From the NCBI RefSeq assembly GCF_003258355.1, contig NZ_QKPO01000014.1, positions 62,001 through 126,000 on the forward strand: 64,000 nucleotides of DNA, given 5' to 3'. The first letter of the stretch is position 1. The number at the start of each line of letters is the position of its first letter. Origin of the DNA: Confluentibacter sediminis. Lineage in GTDB: Bacteria > Bacteroidota > Bacteroidia > Flavobacteriales > Flavobacteriaceae. The translations under genes were made by a program, and so were the position numbers. Positions 27,151 through 38,484 of this stretch are shown piece after piece. A model generated the notes under the pieces. That model worked only from the letters and a program-made list of their open reading frames with translations, was not told the origin of the DNA and ran no database searches.

Positions 27151-29078
27151 GGCAAGTATTACTTTTCATAATTATTGGAATAACAGGAGCTACTTTTATT
27201 GGTAGACTATTTTATTTGCAAATTTATTCTACTGGTGATCAAAATTTGTATGATGATAATGCCATACGAAAAGTATATGATTATCCTAAACGTGGCTTTG
27301 TTTATGATAGAAATGGAAATCTTTTAGTTGATAATCAGCCATCTTATGATGTTATGTTTATTCCTAGGGAAGTAAAACCATTAGACACTCTTGATTTTTG
27401 CAAGCTTCTTAAAATTACCAAAGAAGACTTTATAAAAATATACAATAAAGCCTATCATTATTCTCCCAGGCTACCCTCTGTTTTTATTCCTCAATTAACC
27501 AAAGAGGATTATGCAGCTTTACAGGAAAAAATGAGGAAGTTTGAAGGTTTTTACATCCAAAAACGATCATTAAGACACTATCAAACGACTATTGGTGCGA
27601 ATGTTTTGGGTGATATAGGCGAAGTAAATAATGCCATTATTGAAAAAAACCCTTATTATAACATGGGTGACCTTATTGGCAAACAAGGCATCGAAATATC
27701 ATACGAAGAAGTATTGCGAGGTGTAAAAGGGATTAAATTCATTCAAAAAGACCGTTTTAACAGAGATCTGGGGCCCTATAAAAATGGCATTTATGATACG
27801 CTCCCAAAGCAGGGAAAAGATATTACCATAACTATTGATGCCAAACTTCAGGAATACGGTGAACTCTTAATGCAACATAAACGAGGGGGTATAGTAGCCA
27901 TAGATCCTTCATCAGGCGAAATTCTGGCTATGGTTACGGCACCAAGCTATAACCCCAATTTATTAGTAGGGAGAGACCGCTCAAAAAACTTTACGAAACT
28001 TTACAACGATACCATTGCAAAACCTTTATTTGATAGAGGTTTAAAAGCTCAATATCCTCCTGGCTCACCATTTAAAGTTTTGAATGCGCTCATTGGTTTA
28101 CAGGAAAAAGTAGTGACTACGGAAGATAAATTTTCTTGCAGAATGGGCTATTATTTAGGTAGCAGACGTCTTACAGGATGTCATAGCCATTCTAGTCCCT
28201 TAAGTATGAATGATGGCATTGCACAATCTTGCAATGCCTATTTTGCGAATGTTTACAGACGCATTATCGACAAATATGATAAAGCAGATGAAGGCATGGA
28301 TGTTTGGAGTAACCATGTAAAAAGTTTTGGTCTAGGTAATTATTTAGGTTACGATTTAAAAATTGGAAACAAAGGGAACATTCCAGATGGTGCTTTTTAT
28401 GATAAATGGTATGGTGAAAATAGATGGTCTTCAACCTACAACATATCAAATTCTATTGGGCAAGGTGAAGTAGAAGCAACTCCTATTCAATTAGCTAATA
28501 TGATAGCTGCTATTGCTAATCGAGGCTATTATTACACGCCTCATATTATTAAAAGCATTGAAGGTGAAGCTATAGATGAAAATTTTACCACGCCAAAGTA
28601 CACCACTATTGACAAAGAAAATTTTGAACCTGTAATTCATGGGATGTTTGATGTTTATAATAAGGGAACAGCCTCAACACTCCAAGTTCCTGGCATAGAA
28701 ATTTGTGGAAAAACAGGAACGGCAGAAAATTTCATAAAAATTGATGGCGTAACAACCCAATTGACAGACCACTCTATATTTGTAGCGTTTGCACCAAAAG
28801 ATAATCCTAAAATAGCTATTGCTGTTTTTGTTGAAAACGGTTATTGGGGAAGTCGTTTTGCAGGGAAAATTGCTAGTTTATTAATAGAAAAATATATAAA
28901 AGGAGCCATTACCAGAACAGATTTAGAGGACTGGATTTTAAGATATAGCTTAGATCATGAATATGAAAAACCCTATTCTGGAGAACCTTTTGGAATAAAC
29001 AGAAATTCTACACTGGAAGTAGTTGATGATATAGAGTACAATAGGCTTAAAGAGCAGTTAAAACATTTATCTAGTTAA
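27147..29078 (+). CDS. mrdA: Penicillin-binding protein 2 (elongation transpeptidase)
   Basis: Monofunctional class B transpeptidase that cross-links peptidoglycan during elongation. The 643 residues have one N-terminal membrane anchor, the dimerisation domain (YPKRGFVYDRNGNLLVDN) and the transpeptidase domain with SPFK (Ser307 nucleophile), SCN (SQSCNAYF region) and KTG in CGKTGTAEN. It partners with RodA, encoded directly downstream with a 1-base overlap. Confidence 0.96.
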   Translation: MRQVLLFIIIGITGATFIGRLFYLQIYSTGDQNLYDDNAIRKVYDYPKRGFVYDRNGNLLVDNQPSYDVMFIPREVKPLDTLDFCKLLKITKEDFIKIYNKAYHYSPRLPSVFIPQLTKEDYAALQEKMRKFEGFYIQKRSLRHYQTTIGANVLGDIGEVNNAIIEKNPYYNMGDLIGKQGIEISYEEVLRGVKGIKFIQKDRFNRDLGPYKNGIYDTLPKQGKDITITIDAKLQEYGELLMQHKRGGIVAIDPSSGEILAMVTAPSYNPNLLVGRDRSKNFTKLYNDTIAKPLFDRGLKAQYPPGSPFKVLNALIGLQEKVVTTEDKFSCRMGYYLGSRRLTGCHSHSSPLSMNDGIAQSCNAYFANVYRRIIDKYDKADEGMDVWSNHVKSFGLGNYLGYDLKIGNKGNIPDGAFYDKWYGENRWSSTYNISNSIGQGEVEATPIQLANMIAAIANRGYYYTPHIIKSIEGEAIDENFTTPKYTTIDKENFEPVIHGMFDVYNKGTASTLQVPGIEICGKTGTAENFIKIDGVTTQLTDHSIFVAFAPKDNPKIAIAVFVENGYWGSRFAGKIASLLIEKYIKGAITRTDLEDWILRYSLDHEYEKPYSGEPFGINRNSTLEVVDDIEYNRLKEQLKHLSS

Positions 29079-30352
29079 TGGTAGAGGCTCAGAAATATTT
29101 CAAATTCGATTGGATTACCATTTTTCTATTTTTTTTACTTGTTGGTTTTGGCTGGCTGAATATTTTATCGGCATCACATACAGGGGAAACTATTGATTAT
29201 CTTGATTTCTCCCAACGCTATGGAAAACAACTAATATTTATTTTTCTAACCATTGGTTTAATTATTATTTTATTAGCCATAGAATCTAAGTTTTACGAAC
29301 GTTTTTCTAGCATTATTTATATTATTTCAATGCTATCACTTGTAGGTCTTTTTATTTTTGGAAAAAATGTAAATGGTGCCACATCTTGGTACGGCATTGG
29401 TGGTATGACATTTCAACCCAGTGAATTTGCCAAAGCAGCTACCGCACTAGCCGTTGCTAAGTATATAAGTGATTTAAATACTGATATTAAAAGGATTAAA
29501 GATCAGATTACTGTTGTAACTATTATAGCAATTCCAGCTATTTTAGTATTGCTTCAAAAAGATGCTGGAAGCACATTGGTTTATGGCTGCTTTATATTTA
29601 TATTATATCGTGAAGGCTTATCCCCAGCGTATTTATTAATTACTCTATCACTCATTATTCTCGCTCTCTTCTCTCTAAAGTTTGGAGTTTTAGCAACTTC
29701 AATTACCTTGAGTTTAATTGTATTAACACACCATTTCATAAGAAAAAGAAAGCCTTTAATTATTCAACCAATCTCTATCATCATAGGAAGTATTTTACTC
29801 TCTTATGGTGTTAAATACTTTTATGACAACATATTACCTTTTCATCAAAAAGATAGAATCACCATTTGGTTAAGCTTAGAAAAAGATCCTGAAAAACTTG
29901 AGCGTATGAAAAAAACCATCGCTTATAATTTAAACGAATCAGAAAGAGCTATAAGTTCTGGTGGATTAACAGGGAAAGGTTTTTTAGAAGGTACTAGAAC
30001 CACAGGTAAATTTGTACCAGAACAAGATACCGATTATATTTTTAGTACCGTGGGTGAAGAATGGGGGTTTATAGGAAGTACTATGGTTGTTATATTATTT
30101 GTACTTCTTTTAATGCGGATTCTACATCTAGCAGAATTACAAAAGTCACAGTTTAGCCGTATTTATGGATATAGTGTCGCTGGTATTATTTTTATGCACT
30201 TTTTAATTAATATTGGTATGGTAATGGGTTTAATACCAACTATAGGCATACCATTACCTCTTTTTAGCTATGGTGGTTCAGGACTTTGGGGGTTTACTAT
30301 CTTATTGTTTATTTTCATAAAGTTAGATTCAGACAGAATAAATCAATGGTAA
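29078..30352 (+). CDS. rodA: Peptidoglycan glycosyltransferase RodA
   Basis: SEDS-family polymerase of the elongasome, 424 residues, about ten membrane segments. Family motifs: NGATSWYGIGG, FQPSEFAKAATALAVAKY, the extracytoplasmic GEEWGFIGS and the C-terminal PTIGIPLPLFSYGGSG. The start overlaps the pbp2 stop by one base. Its own stop overlaps the start of the lipoprotein deformylase by 7 bases, which ties that gene to this operon. Confidence 0.96.
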   Translation: MVEAQKYFKFDWITIFLFFLLVGFGWLNILSASHTGETIDYLDFSQRYGKQLIFIFLTIGLIIILLAIESKFYERFSSIIYIISMLSLVGLFIFGKNVNGATSWYGIGGMTFQPSEFAKAATALAVAKYISDLNTDIKRIKDQITVVTIIAIPAILVLLQKDAGSTLVYGCFIFILYREGLSPAYLLITLSLIILALFSLKFGVLATSITLSLIVLTHHFIRKRKPLIIQPISIIIGSILLSYGVKYFYDNILPFHQKDRITIWLSLEKDPEKLERMKKTIAYNLNESERAISSGGLTGKGFLEGTRTTGKFVPEQDTDYIFSTVGEEWGFIGSTMVVILFVLLLMRILHLAELQKSQFSRIYGYSVAGIIFMHFLINIGMVMGLIPTIGIPLPLFSYGGSGLWGFTILLFIFIKLDSDRINQW

Positions 30353-30978
30353 AGTATATTGTTCTTGCTTGCTGTTTTGCAGCTATTGTTGGTTGTAATA
30401 GTGCTAAAAATATCCTTGCTAAAGAATCTTTTTCAGTAGAACAAATCAGATTAATTACATCTGCCGATACTCTAACACCTATGAGGATTTTTAAAATAAC
30501 AAATAAACAAGATTCCTCATTATTAAGAACAAAAAGCCAATATATTAAACCAGATTCAACCAATATTATTCTGCAAACATTTATAAAGAGACTTCATAGA
30601 ACTGTTACAGACAGTATGTCCTTAGGCGTGGGCATCGCAGCACCGCAAGTTGGTATTTTAAAAAACATAATTTGGGTGCAACGTTTTGATAAAGAAAATT
30701 TCCCTTTTGAAATTTACTTAAACCCAAAAATCATAAAGTATTCTGAAAAAAAACAAGTTTGTAAAGAAGGCTGTCTCTCTATTCCAAATCGTTCAGACAC
30801 TCTAAATAGCAGAGCTTATTCTATTTTAATGGAATATGACACTATGAAAGCTGACCATTTAACTGAAACTGTAGAAGGTTTTACTGCTGTTATTTTTCAG
30901 CACGAAATAGACCATTTAAACGGTATTCTTTATTTAGACCATCTTAGCAAAGATGTTATAGATGCTAAAAAGAATTAA
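30346..30978 (+). CDS. Peptide deformylase with lipoprotein signal peptide
   Basis: Metallohydrolase of the polypeptide deformylase family, 210 residues. All three active-site motifs are intact: GVGIAAPQVG, EGCLSIP (metal-binding Cys) and QHEIDHLNG (HExDH, two metal His and the catalytic Glu). What is odd is the N-terminus: MVKYIVLACCFAAIVGC is a lipoprotein signal peptide with lipobox IVGC (Cys17), so the enzyme should be anchored in the envelope and not meet nascent cytosolic chains. The frame is open to 30286, but the ATG at 30346 is right for the signal peptide. It overlaps rodA by 7 bases. Substrate unknown; the housekeeping deformylase must be encoded elsewhere. Confidence 0.9.
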   Translation: MVKYIVLACCFAAIVGCNSAKNILAKESFSVEQIRLITSADTLTPMRIFKITNKQDSSLLRTKSQYIKPDSTNIILQTFIKRLHRTVTDSMSLGVGIAAPQVGILKNIIWVQRFDKENFPFEIYLNPKIIKYSEKKQVCKEGCLSIPNRSDTLNSRAYSILMEYDTMKADHLTETVEGFTAVIFQHEIDHLNGILYLDHLSKDVIDAKKN

Positions 30979-31009
30979 AAGCTATTGTTTTTAAGCAGAA
31001 ATAGCTCAT

Positions 31010-31924
31010 TTAATCCCTAATCAATGGCATTGTAGTACAACGCAATAATCCTCCTTGTTTACCTATTTCAGCATAAGGCACTTCTTCAACAGTAAATCCT
31101 TGTTGACGAAGCCAAGTATTTAATCTTGTAAAAGTTCTTTCAGAAATAATCACATCTTCAGAAATAGAAAAAACATTACTATTCATGTTGTACATTTCAT
31201 CTTTAGTAATTTCAAATACATTTTTATTTCCAAAAAAATCAACTAACCAATTATATTCGCGTTCAATTAAAAAACCACTTTTATGAATAATGGCTTTCCC
31301 CTTTCCTAACGGTTGAAAACAGCAATCTAAATGCAAAGCATTTTCTTTAGCATTGGTATTGGATTTTTTCAACTCAAAAGCTTTGACTGTTTTTTCTGGA
31401 AACAATTCTTGGATAGCAATAACGGCATCCATGTTGGTTCTTGCAGTAATATAATCGGCATAATCTTCACCAGAATAAGTACCAATAAAAATATAATCAC
31501 CCCAAGGCATAACATCACCTCCTTCTACATGGCATTCTTTTGGTAAAATAATTCTATTCTTTCTATCAACTTGATTCCAAACATACCTAATGGCCTCAAT
31601 CTCTCGTCCTCTATCAGGTAAAATATTGGCTCTTATTATTTTATCATCAATAACAAAAGCAATGTCTCTCGAAAATATTTGATTACAGTTTTTAATAACA
31701 TGCGGTCTAAAAACCTGAACATCATATTTTTTAAAAACGGTCTCAAGAGCATCCATTTCAAAAATCATATCTTCTTCTTTTGGATAAATACCTAATAAAA
31801 CACTCTCTATACTTTTAGGATCATAACAGTCCTCTACTTTTGGAACCGGACCATTACTTTTTGCCGTACCTAAAATAACCGTTCGCAATCGTGATATTTC
31901 GTTTTTTATATTGAGCTCTAGCAT
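31010..31924 (-). CDS. Amidinohydrolase of the arginine deiminase/DDAH superfamily
   Basis: A 304-residue pentein-fold enzyme that hydrolyses a guanidino group, for example of methylated arginine or arginine. The visible active-site parts are FSRDIAFV, HVEGGDV, the catalytic histidine in ALHLDCCF and the nucleophilic cysteine in GGLLRCTTMPL near the C-terminus. Substrate is not certain: the sequence is closer to DDAH-like enzymes than to classical arginine deiminase. The frame is open further upstream from a GTG at 31948, but the ATG at 31924 is the better start, 4 bases after a -7-like element. Confidence 0.85.
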   Translation of the reverse strand: MLELNIKNEISRLRTVILGTAKSNGPVPKVEDCYDPKSIESVLLGIYPKEEDMIFEMDALETVFKKYDVQVFRPHVIKNCNQIFSRDIAFVIDDKIIRANILPDRGREIEAIRYVWNQVDRKNRIILPKECHVEGGDVMPWGDYIFIGTYSGEDYADYITARTNMDAVIAIQELFPEKTVKAFELKKSNTNAKENALHLDCCFQPLGKGKAIIHKSGFLIEREYNWLVDFFGNKNVFEITKDEMYNMNSNVFSISEDVIISERTFTRLNTWLRQQGFTVEEVPYAEIGKQGGLLRCTTMPLIRD

Positions 31925-31928
31925 ACTG

Positions 31929-31936
31929 TAAATATA
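31929..31936 (-). promoter_or_regulatory. -7-like element of the amidinohydrolase gene
   Basis: Minus strand TATATTTA, a 7 of 8 match to TAnnTTTG, ending 4 bases before the ATG at 31924. If used, the mRNA would have practically no leader. Confidence 0.45.
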
Positions 31937-31991
31937 AAAAAGCTCCACAAGTAAACTTATGAAGCCTTAATAATTTATTTTTAAATAACTG

Positions 31992-33278
31992 TTATCTATT
32001 TTCTATTGGAACAAACTTTCTTAGTGTTGCTCCTGTATATATTTGTCTTGGTCTACCTATCGGTTCTTTGTTTAAACGCATTTCACGCCATTGAGCTATC
32101 CAACCTGGCAAACGCCCTAAAGCAAACATGACTGTAAACATATCCGTTGGGATACCCATAGCTCGGTAAATAATCCCTGAATAGAAATCAACATTGGGGT
32201 ATAGTTTTCTATCTACAAAATAGGAATCTTCCAAGGCTTCTTTTTCAAGACCTTTAGCGATCTCTAAAATAGGATCTTCAATTCCCAAATTACCTAATAC
32301 ATCATCAGCTGCCTTTTTAATAATTTTAGCTCGGGGATCAAAATTTTTATAAACACGATGTCCAAAACCCATTAATCTAAATGGGTCTTCCTTGTCTTTG
32401 GCTTTAGCCATATACTTTTTAGTATCGCCATCATCATTTTTAATAGCTTCAAGCATTTCTAAAACTGCTTGATTAGCACCGCCATGAAGTGGCCCCCAAA
32501 GGGCGGAAATCCCAGCAGATAATGAGGCAAATAAGCCTGCATGTGAAGAACCTGCTATTCTTACTGTAGATGTAGAACAGTTTTGTTCATGGTCTGCATG
32601 TAAAATCAATAGTTTATCAAGAGCATCAATTAAAATTTTATTTTGAAGATAGTTACCATTGGGCTGTCTAAACATCATTTTTAAAATATTTTCAACATAT
32701 CCCAAAGAATCATCTCCATAATCTAATGGCAATCCAAGCTTCTTTCTATATGTCCAAGCTACTAAAACCGGAAATTTACCCATAATTTTAACAATAGCTT
32801 TATACATATCAGCCTCCGAATTCACATTAACTATCGATGGATTAAAAGCTGTTAAAGCACTCGTTAGAGAAGATAAAACTCCCATAGGATGCGCCGTTTT
32901 AGGAAACGCATCTAATATTTTCTTTACATCTTCATCTACAATCGACTGTGCTTTAATATCATTGTGAAATTTATCATTTTGTTCTTTGGTAGGTAGTTCT
33001 CCAAAAATCAAAAGATAAGCAACTTCCAAAAAATCGGCTTTCTCAGCTAATTCTTCAATGGTATATCCTCTATATCTTAAAATACCTTTTTCTCCATCTA
33101 AAAAAGTAATACTACTTTCGCAAGAGCCTGTGTTTTTGAAACCTGGATCTATAGTAATTACCCCATCTGATAACGTTCTAAAATTAGAAATATCTATTGC
33201 CAATTCATTTTCTGTTCCTTCTATTACCGGAAGATCTATTCTTTTTCCGTTAACTTCAATGCTAGCAGTATTTGCCAT
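31992..33278 (-). CDS. gltA: Citrate synthase
   Basis: Condenses acetyl-CoA and oxaloacetate, the entry step of the TCA cycle. The 428 residues are of the long, hexameric type: an N-terminal beta domain (FLDGEKGILRYRGYTIEELAE) precedes the core with the catalytic His in LHGGANQAVLEML, the second His in GFGHRVYKNFDPRA, and the aspartate in VDFYSG. C-terminal substrate-binding arginines are in GRLPGWIAQWREM and RPRQIYTG. Between eno and the amidinohydrolase gene, all on the minus strand. Confidence 0.97.
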   Translation of the reverse strand: MANTASIEVNGKRIDLPVIEGTENELAIDISNFRTLSDGVITIDPGFKNTGSCESSITFLDGEKGILRYRGYTIEELAEKADFLEVAYLLIFGELPTKEQNDKFHNDIKAQSIVDEDVKKILDAFPKTAHPMGVLSSLTSALTAFNPSIVNVNSEADMYKAIVKIMGKFPVLVAWTYRKKLGLPLDYGDDSLGYVENILKMMFRQPNGNYLQNKILIDALDKLLILHADHEQNCSTSTVRIAGSSHAGLFASLSAGISALWGPLHGGANQAVLEMLEAIKNDDGDTKKYMAKAKDKEDPFRLMGFGHRVYKNFDPRAKIIKKAADDVLGNLGIEDPILEIAKGLEKEALEDSYFVDRKLYPNVDFYSGIIYRAMGIPTDMFTVMFALGRLPGWIAQWREMRLNKEPIGRPRQIYTGATLRKFVPIENR

Positions 33279-33397
33279 GTTATATTATTGATGTTTATTA
33301 TTATTTTTTATTTGCTAATTTACGAAATATCTCATGATTATTAAAGCTAATTTATGCTAGGATTTAGCAATTATTATATTATTAAAAATGATGAATT

Positions 33398-33433
33398 AAA
33401 AAAGGTGATTATTAAGAAACAATCACCTTTTTT
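33398..33433 (-). terminator. Terminator of eno
   Basis: Perfect 13-bp stem (33398-33410 with 33421-33433, core GGTGATT/AATCACC), 10-base loop and T6 on the minus strand, 22 bases after the eno stop. Confidence 0.9.
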
Positions 33434-33454
33434 AATCATATTTAAACCGAAATG

Positions 33455-34753
<1,299 letters not shown>

Positions 34754-34776
34754 TTATTTTTAAAACTTTTATACTT

Positions 34777-34784
34777 CAAATTTA
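34777..34784 (-). promoter_or_regulatory. -7 element of eno
   Basis: Minus strand TAAATTTG, a full match to TAnnTTTG, ending 29 bases before the eno ATG. No clear -33 element. Confidence 0.5.
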
Positions 34785-34881
34785 CGGTTAAATCCTCTTT
34801 AATTTATGATGTTATCAAAGAATTTATTAAAATTACGCCTATAACGTTTTAGTAACTATAATCCTTAAAATAAACTTATTT

Positions 34882-35994
34882 TTAAAGGTTCACTTTTTTT
34901 ATATTTTCTATGAATTGATCAAAGAGATATGATGAATCATGAGGTCCAGGGCTTGCTTCCGGATGATATTGAACCGAAAAGCAATTTTTAGATTTCATAG
35001 ATAATCCAGCAACGGTGTGGTCATTTAAATGAACATGTGTGATTTGCAAATCTGGATGTGCTTCAGCCTCTTCTCTATTAACCGCAAAACCATGATTTTG
35101 AGATGTTATCTCACCTTTTCCTGTATTTAAATTTTTTACAGGATGGTTTATGCCTCTATGTCCATTGTGCATTTTATATGTAGAAACGCCATTTGCCAAG
35201 GCAATGACTTGGTGACCAAGACAAATACCGAATAATGGCAAATCTCTTTTAATAATCTCTTTTGCTAATTCTTGAGCTTCCACTAAAGGTTCTGGATCCC
35301 CTGGCCCATTTGACAAAAAATAACCATGAGGTTTAAAAGCTTCCAAATCTTCAAACTTTGCATTGTATGGAAACACTTTAATATATGCATCTCTCTTTGC
35401 TATATTTCTAAGTATATTTTTTTTGATACCAATATCTAACGCCGCCACTCTATAGGTTGCATTTTCATTGCCAAAATAATAAGGCTCTTTAGTCGACACT
35501 TTTGAAGCCAATTCTAAACCATTCATATCTGGCACTTCAGAAAGTTGCTTCTTCAAACCTTCAATATTATCCACCTCTGTTGAAATAACCGCATTCATAG
35601 CCCCATTATCTCTAATATAGCTTACCAAAGCTCTGGTATCTACATCTGAAATAGCTAACAGATTGTTTTTATCTAAAAATGATTCCAATGAACCTTCAGA
35701 ATCAACTCTTGAATATTCGTAACTAAAATTTTTACATATTAAGCCTGCTATCTTTATAGAATCAGACTCAACTTCCTCTGCATTTACCCCATAATTTCCA
35801 ATGTGTGCATTGGTAGTTACCATTAATTGACCATAATATGAAGGATCTGTAAAAATTTCTTGGTAACCAGTCATTCCTGTATTGAAACACACTTCCCCAA
35901 ATGATGATCCTTGTTTGTTTCCAACTGCTTTACCGTAAAAAATTGTACCATCCGCTAGAAGAATGATGGCCTTTTGTCGTTTTTGATATTTCAT
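34882..35994 (-). CDS. carA: Carbamoyl-phosphate synthase small (glutaminase) subunit
   Basis: Releases ammonia from glutamine for carbamoyl-phosphate synthesis, feeding pyrimidines and arginine. The 370 residues have the N-terminal CPSase_sm domain (ILLADGTIFYGKAVG, FNTGMTGYQEI) and a class I amidotransferase domain with the nucleophile in LFGICLGHQ and the His/Glu pair in YHPEASPGP. The large subunit carB is not in the window. It lies downstream of rplQ, behind a terminator. Confidence 0.97.
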   Translation of the reverse strand: MKYQKRQKAIILLADGTIFYGKAVGNKQGSSFGEVCFNTGMTGYQEIFTDPSYYGQLMVTTNAHIGNYGVNAEEVESDSIKIAGLICKNFSYEYSRVDSEGSLESFLDKNNLLAISDVDTRALVSYIRDNGAMNAVISTEVDNIEGLKKQLSEVPDMNGLELASKVSTKEPYYFGNENATYRVAALDIGIKKNILRNIAKRDAYIKVFPYNAKFEDLEAFKPHGYFLSNGPGDPEPLVEAQELAKEIIKRDLPLFGICLGHQVIALANGVSTYKMHNGHRGINHPVKNLNTGKGEITSQNHGFAVNREEAEAHPDLQITHVHLNDHTVAGLSMKSKNCFSVQYHPEASPGPHDSSYLFDQFIENIKKVNL

Positions 35995-36114
35995 GTGTTC
36001 GCTTATATTTTTTTAAAATTGTCACATGTTACCACCATATGATTTTTGTCTATTTCTAATAAATTATGGGTTATGGATGGTTTCATTTCCTAAAAAAGTT
36101 TTACAAAATTGCAT

Positions 36115-36148
36115 AAAAAAAAGGATAAACTAAAATAGTTTATCCTTT
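36115..36148 (-). terminator. Terminator of the ribosomal superoperon
   Basis: Perfect 13-bp stem (36120-36132 with 36136-36148, core GGATAAACTA/TAGTTTATCC), 3-base loop and a minus-strand T-run of eight. It is 22 bases after the rplQ stop and ends the 17-kb minus-strand run. Confidence 0.9.
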
Positions 36149-36170
36149 ATATTTTAAATGTTTTTAACAT

Positions 36171-36647
36171 TTATTCCTCTTCTTCTTTTGTCGCTTTTGT
36201 TTCTACAACTGGAGCAGCAGCAGGCTTAGCACCTCCTCGTCTACTTCTTCTAGTTGTTTTCTTCTCTGGCTTAGCTGCGTTATAGATTTCGTTATAATCA
36301 ACAAGTTCAATCATAGCCATATCTGCATTATCACCTAAACGATTACCAAGTTTAATAATTCTCGTGTAACCTCCTGGTCTATCAGCCACTTTAGCAGCTA
36401 CACCTCTAAATAACTCAGCAACAGCTTCTTTTTGTCTTAATCTACTGAAAACAACACGTCTATTATGCGTAGTATCTTCTTTAGATTTAGTAATTATTGG
36501 CTCAACAAATTGCTTTAAAGCTTTTGCTTTTGCAACCGTAGTGTTGATACGTTTATGCTCTATTAAAGAACAAGCCATATTAGCCAACATTGATTTTCTG
36601 TGAGCTGTTTGTCTACCTAAGTGGTTTATTTTTTTTCCGTGTCTCAT
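36171..36647 (-). CDS. rplQ: 50S ribosomal protein L17
   Basis: L17 sits near the peptide exit tunnel. The core ([21 protein letters not shown].., then the [11 protein letters not shown] block) is standard. At 158 residues it is longer than the E. coli protein because of an added, highly charged tail ([18 protein letters not shown].. followed by glutamates), usual in Bacteroidota. Last gene of the superoperon, 140 bases after rpoA. Confidence 0.98.
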   Translation of the reverse strand: MRHGKKINHLGRQTAHRKSMLANMACSLIEHKRINTTVAKAKALKQFVEPIITKSKEDTTHNRRVVFSRLRQKEAVAELFRGVAAKVADRPGGYTRIIKLGNRLGDNADMAMIELVDYNEIYNAAKPEKKTTRRSRRGGAKPAAAPVVETKATKEEEE

Positions 36648-36716
36648 GACATTTTTTTTATCATCATCTTGCTTCTATACCTATGTTTAAGGGAGCAAAC
36701 TATGATGGGTTAATTT

Positions 36717-36777
36717 ATTTACGCATTACGATTTATAAATTACGGTATTTAAAATTCTAAAATCGTAATTCGTAAAT
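36717..36777. repeat. Long inverted repeat in the rpoA-rplQ gap
   Basis: Arms 36717-36734 and 36760-36777 pair over 18 positions with one mismatch (outer ATTTACG, inner TTACGATTT), around a 25-base AT-rich loop. The loop again contains a TTACGG string, giving the region an ATTACG-rich, repetitive character. It lies in the 140-base gap between the two last genes of the operon and has no T-run. Confidence 0.75.
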
Positions 36778-36787
36778 CTAAAATCCT

Positions 36788-37780
36788 CTAATCTTTATCT
36801 AATTTGTATTTACTTAAATCCATTCCAAAGTTTAAACCTTTAATATGAACAAGTTCTTCAAGTTCTGTTAAAGATTTTTTACCAAAGTTTCTGAATTTCA
36901 TCAAATCATTTTTATTGAAAGATACTAAGTCGCCTAAAGTATCAACTTCCGCCGCTTTTAAACAGTTAAGAGCACGAACAGATAAGTCCATATCAATTAA
37001 CTTCGTTTTAAGCAACTGTCTCATGTGAAGTGATTCTTCATCATAAGTTTCAGTTTGAGCAATTTCATCAGCCTCTAAAGTGATACGCTCATCAGAGAAT
37101 AACATGAAGTGGTGAATTAATGTTTTAGCAGCTTCAGTTAAAGCATCTTGAGGTGTTATTGATCCATCGGTAATGATTTCAAAAACTAATTTTTCATAAT
37201 CCGTTTTTTGTTCAACACGATAGTTTTCAATACTATACTTAACATTTTTTATTGGCGTATAAATTGAATCCGTAAAAATAGTCCCTATTGGTGCAGCAGC
37301 TTTCTTATTTTCTTCTGCAGGAACATAACCTCTACCTTTTTCAATAGTAATCTCCATATTGAAGTTCACTTTAGGGTCTAAATTACAGATTACTAACTCT
37401 GTATTTAACACTTGGAATCCTGAAATAAATTTTTGGAAATCTCCAGCTAATATTTGTTCTTGACCAGATATTGAAATTGAAATAGATTCATTATCGATAT
37501 CTTCTATTTGTCTTTTAAAACGTACTTGCTTTAGATTTAATATGATTTCCGTAACATCTTCAACCACACCCGCAATTGCTGAGAACTCATGGTCTACACC
37601 TTCAATTCTAACTGATGTAATAGCGAATCCTTCTAAAGAAGAAAGTAAAACTCTTCTTAGTGCATTACCTACTGTTAATCCATATCCAGGTTCTAAAGGG
37701 CGAAATTCGAATTTCCCTTCAAAATCTGTTGAATCAATCATGATGACTTTGTCGGGCTTTTGAAAATTAAATACTGCCAT
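36788..37780 (-). CDS. rpoA: RNA polymerase alpha subunit
   Basis: Assembles the RNA polymerase core (N-terminal domain) and binds UP elements and activators (C-terminal domain). The 330 residues show [19 protein letters not shown]-type signature (here [21 protein letters not shown] in the first 50 residues) and the C-terminal helix-hairpin region [19 protein letters not shown] and [14 protein letters not shown]. 98 bases downstream of rpsD. Confidence 0.98.
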   Translation of the reverse strand: MAVFNFQKPDKVIMIDSTDFEGKFEFRPLEPGYGLTVGNALRRVLLSSLEGFAITSVRIEGVDHEFSAIAGVVEDVTEIILNLKQVRFKRQIEDIDNESISISISGQEQILAGDFQKFISGFQVLNTELVICNLDPKVNFNMEITIEKGRGYVPAEENKKAAAPIGTIFTDSIYTPIKNVKYSIENYRVEQKTDYEKLVFEIITDGSITPQDALTEAAKTLIHHFMLFSDERITLEADEIAQTETYDEESLHMRQLLKTKLIDMDLSVRALNCLKAAEVDTLGDLVSFNKNDLMKFRNFGKKSLTELEELVHIKGLNFGMDLSKYKLDKD

Positions 37781-37878
37781 ACTTTTTTCTTCGTTTTAAT
37801 TGTTATTTAGTTGCGCGGTTTATAAGTTTGAAGAAGTACGAATAAACCCTTTGGCCAAATACCAATGTTATTAATTTA

Positions 37879-38484
37879 TTATTTTGAATATAATTCGACG
37901 ATGAATTGTTCGTTTATGTTTTCTGGAATTTGAATTCTAGCAGGAACAGAAACATAAGTCCCTTGTTTAGTGTCATTATTCCAAGTGATCCACTCGTATA
38001 CTTGACTTGAATTTGATAAAGATCTATCAATTGCTTCAAGCGATTTTGATTTTTCTCTTACTGCAACAACATCTCCAGCATGTAATTGATATGATGGTAT
38101 ATTTACCAATTCACCATTTACCGTAATGTGTCTGTGAGATACTAATTGTCTTGCACCACTTCTAGAAGGAGCTATTCCCATTCTAAAAACCACATTGTCT
38201 AATCTAGATTCGCAAAGTTGTAATAATACTTCACCTGTGATACCTTGAGCTGCTCTAGCTTTCTTAAACATATTTCTGAATTGACGCTCCAATACACCAT
38301 AGGTATATTTAGCTTTTTGCTTTTCTTGCAATTGAATTGCATATTCAGATTTTTTTCCACGACGTTTGTTAGCACCGTGTTGACCTGGAGGGTAATTTCT
38401 TTTTTCAAAAGATTTATCTTCTCCGAAAATAGCTTCACCAAATTTACGAGCTATTTTAGTTTTAGGACCAGTATATCTTGCCAT
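37879..38484 (-). CDS. rpsD: 30S ribosomal protein S4
   Basis: S4 is a primary 16S rRNA binder and starts 30S assembly. 201 residues; N-terminal [17 protein letters not shown], then the S4 RNA-binding domain ([31 protein letters not shown]). It lacks the N-terminal zinc-binding cysteines found in some bacteria. In E. coli S4 represses its own operon; here a 175-base gap with a good -7 element lies upstream, so separate control of rpsD-rpoA-rplQ is possible. Confidence 0.98.
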   Translation of the reverse strand: MARYTGPKTKIARKFGEAIFGEDKSFEKRNYPPGQHGANKRRGKKSEYAIQLQEKQKAKYTYGVLERQFRNMFKKARAAQGITGEVLLQLCESRLDNVVFRMGIAPSRSGARQLVSHRHITVNGELVNIPSYQLHAGDVVAVREKSKSLEAIDRSLSNSSQVYEWITWNNDTKQGTYVSVPARIQIPENINEQFIVELYSK

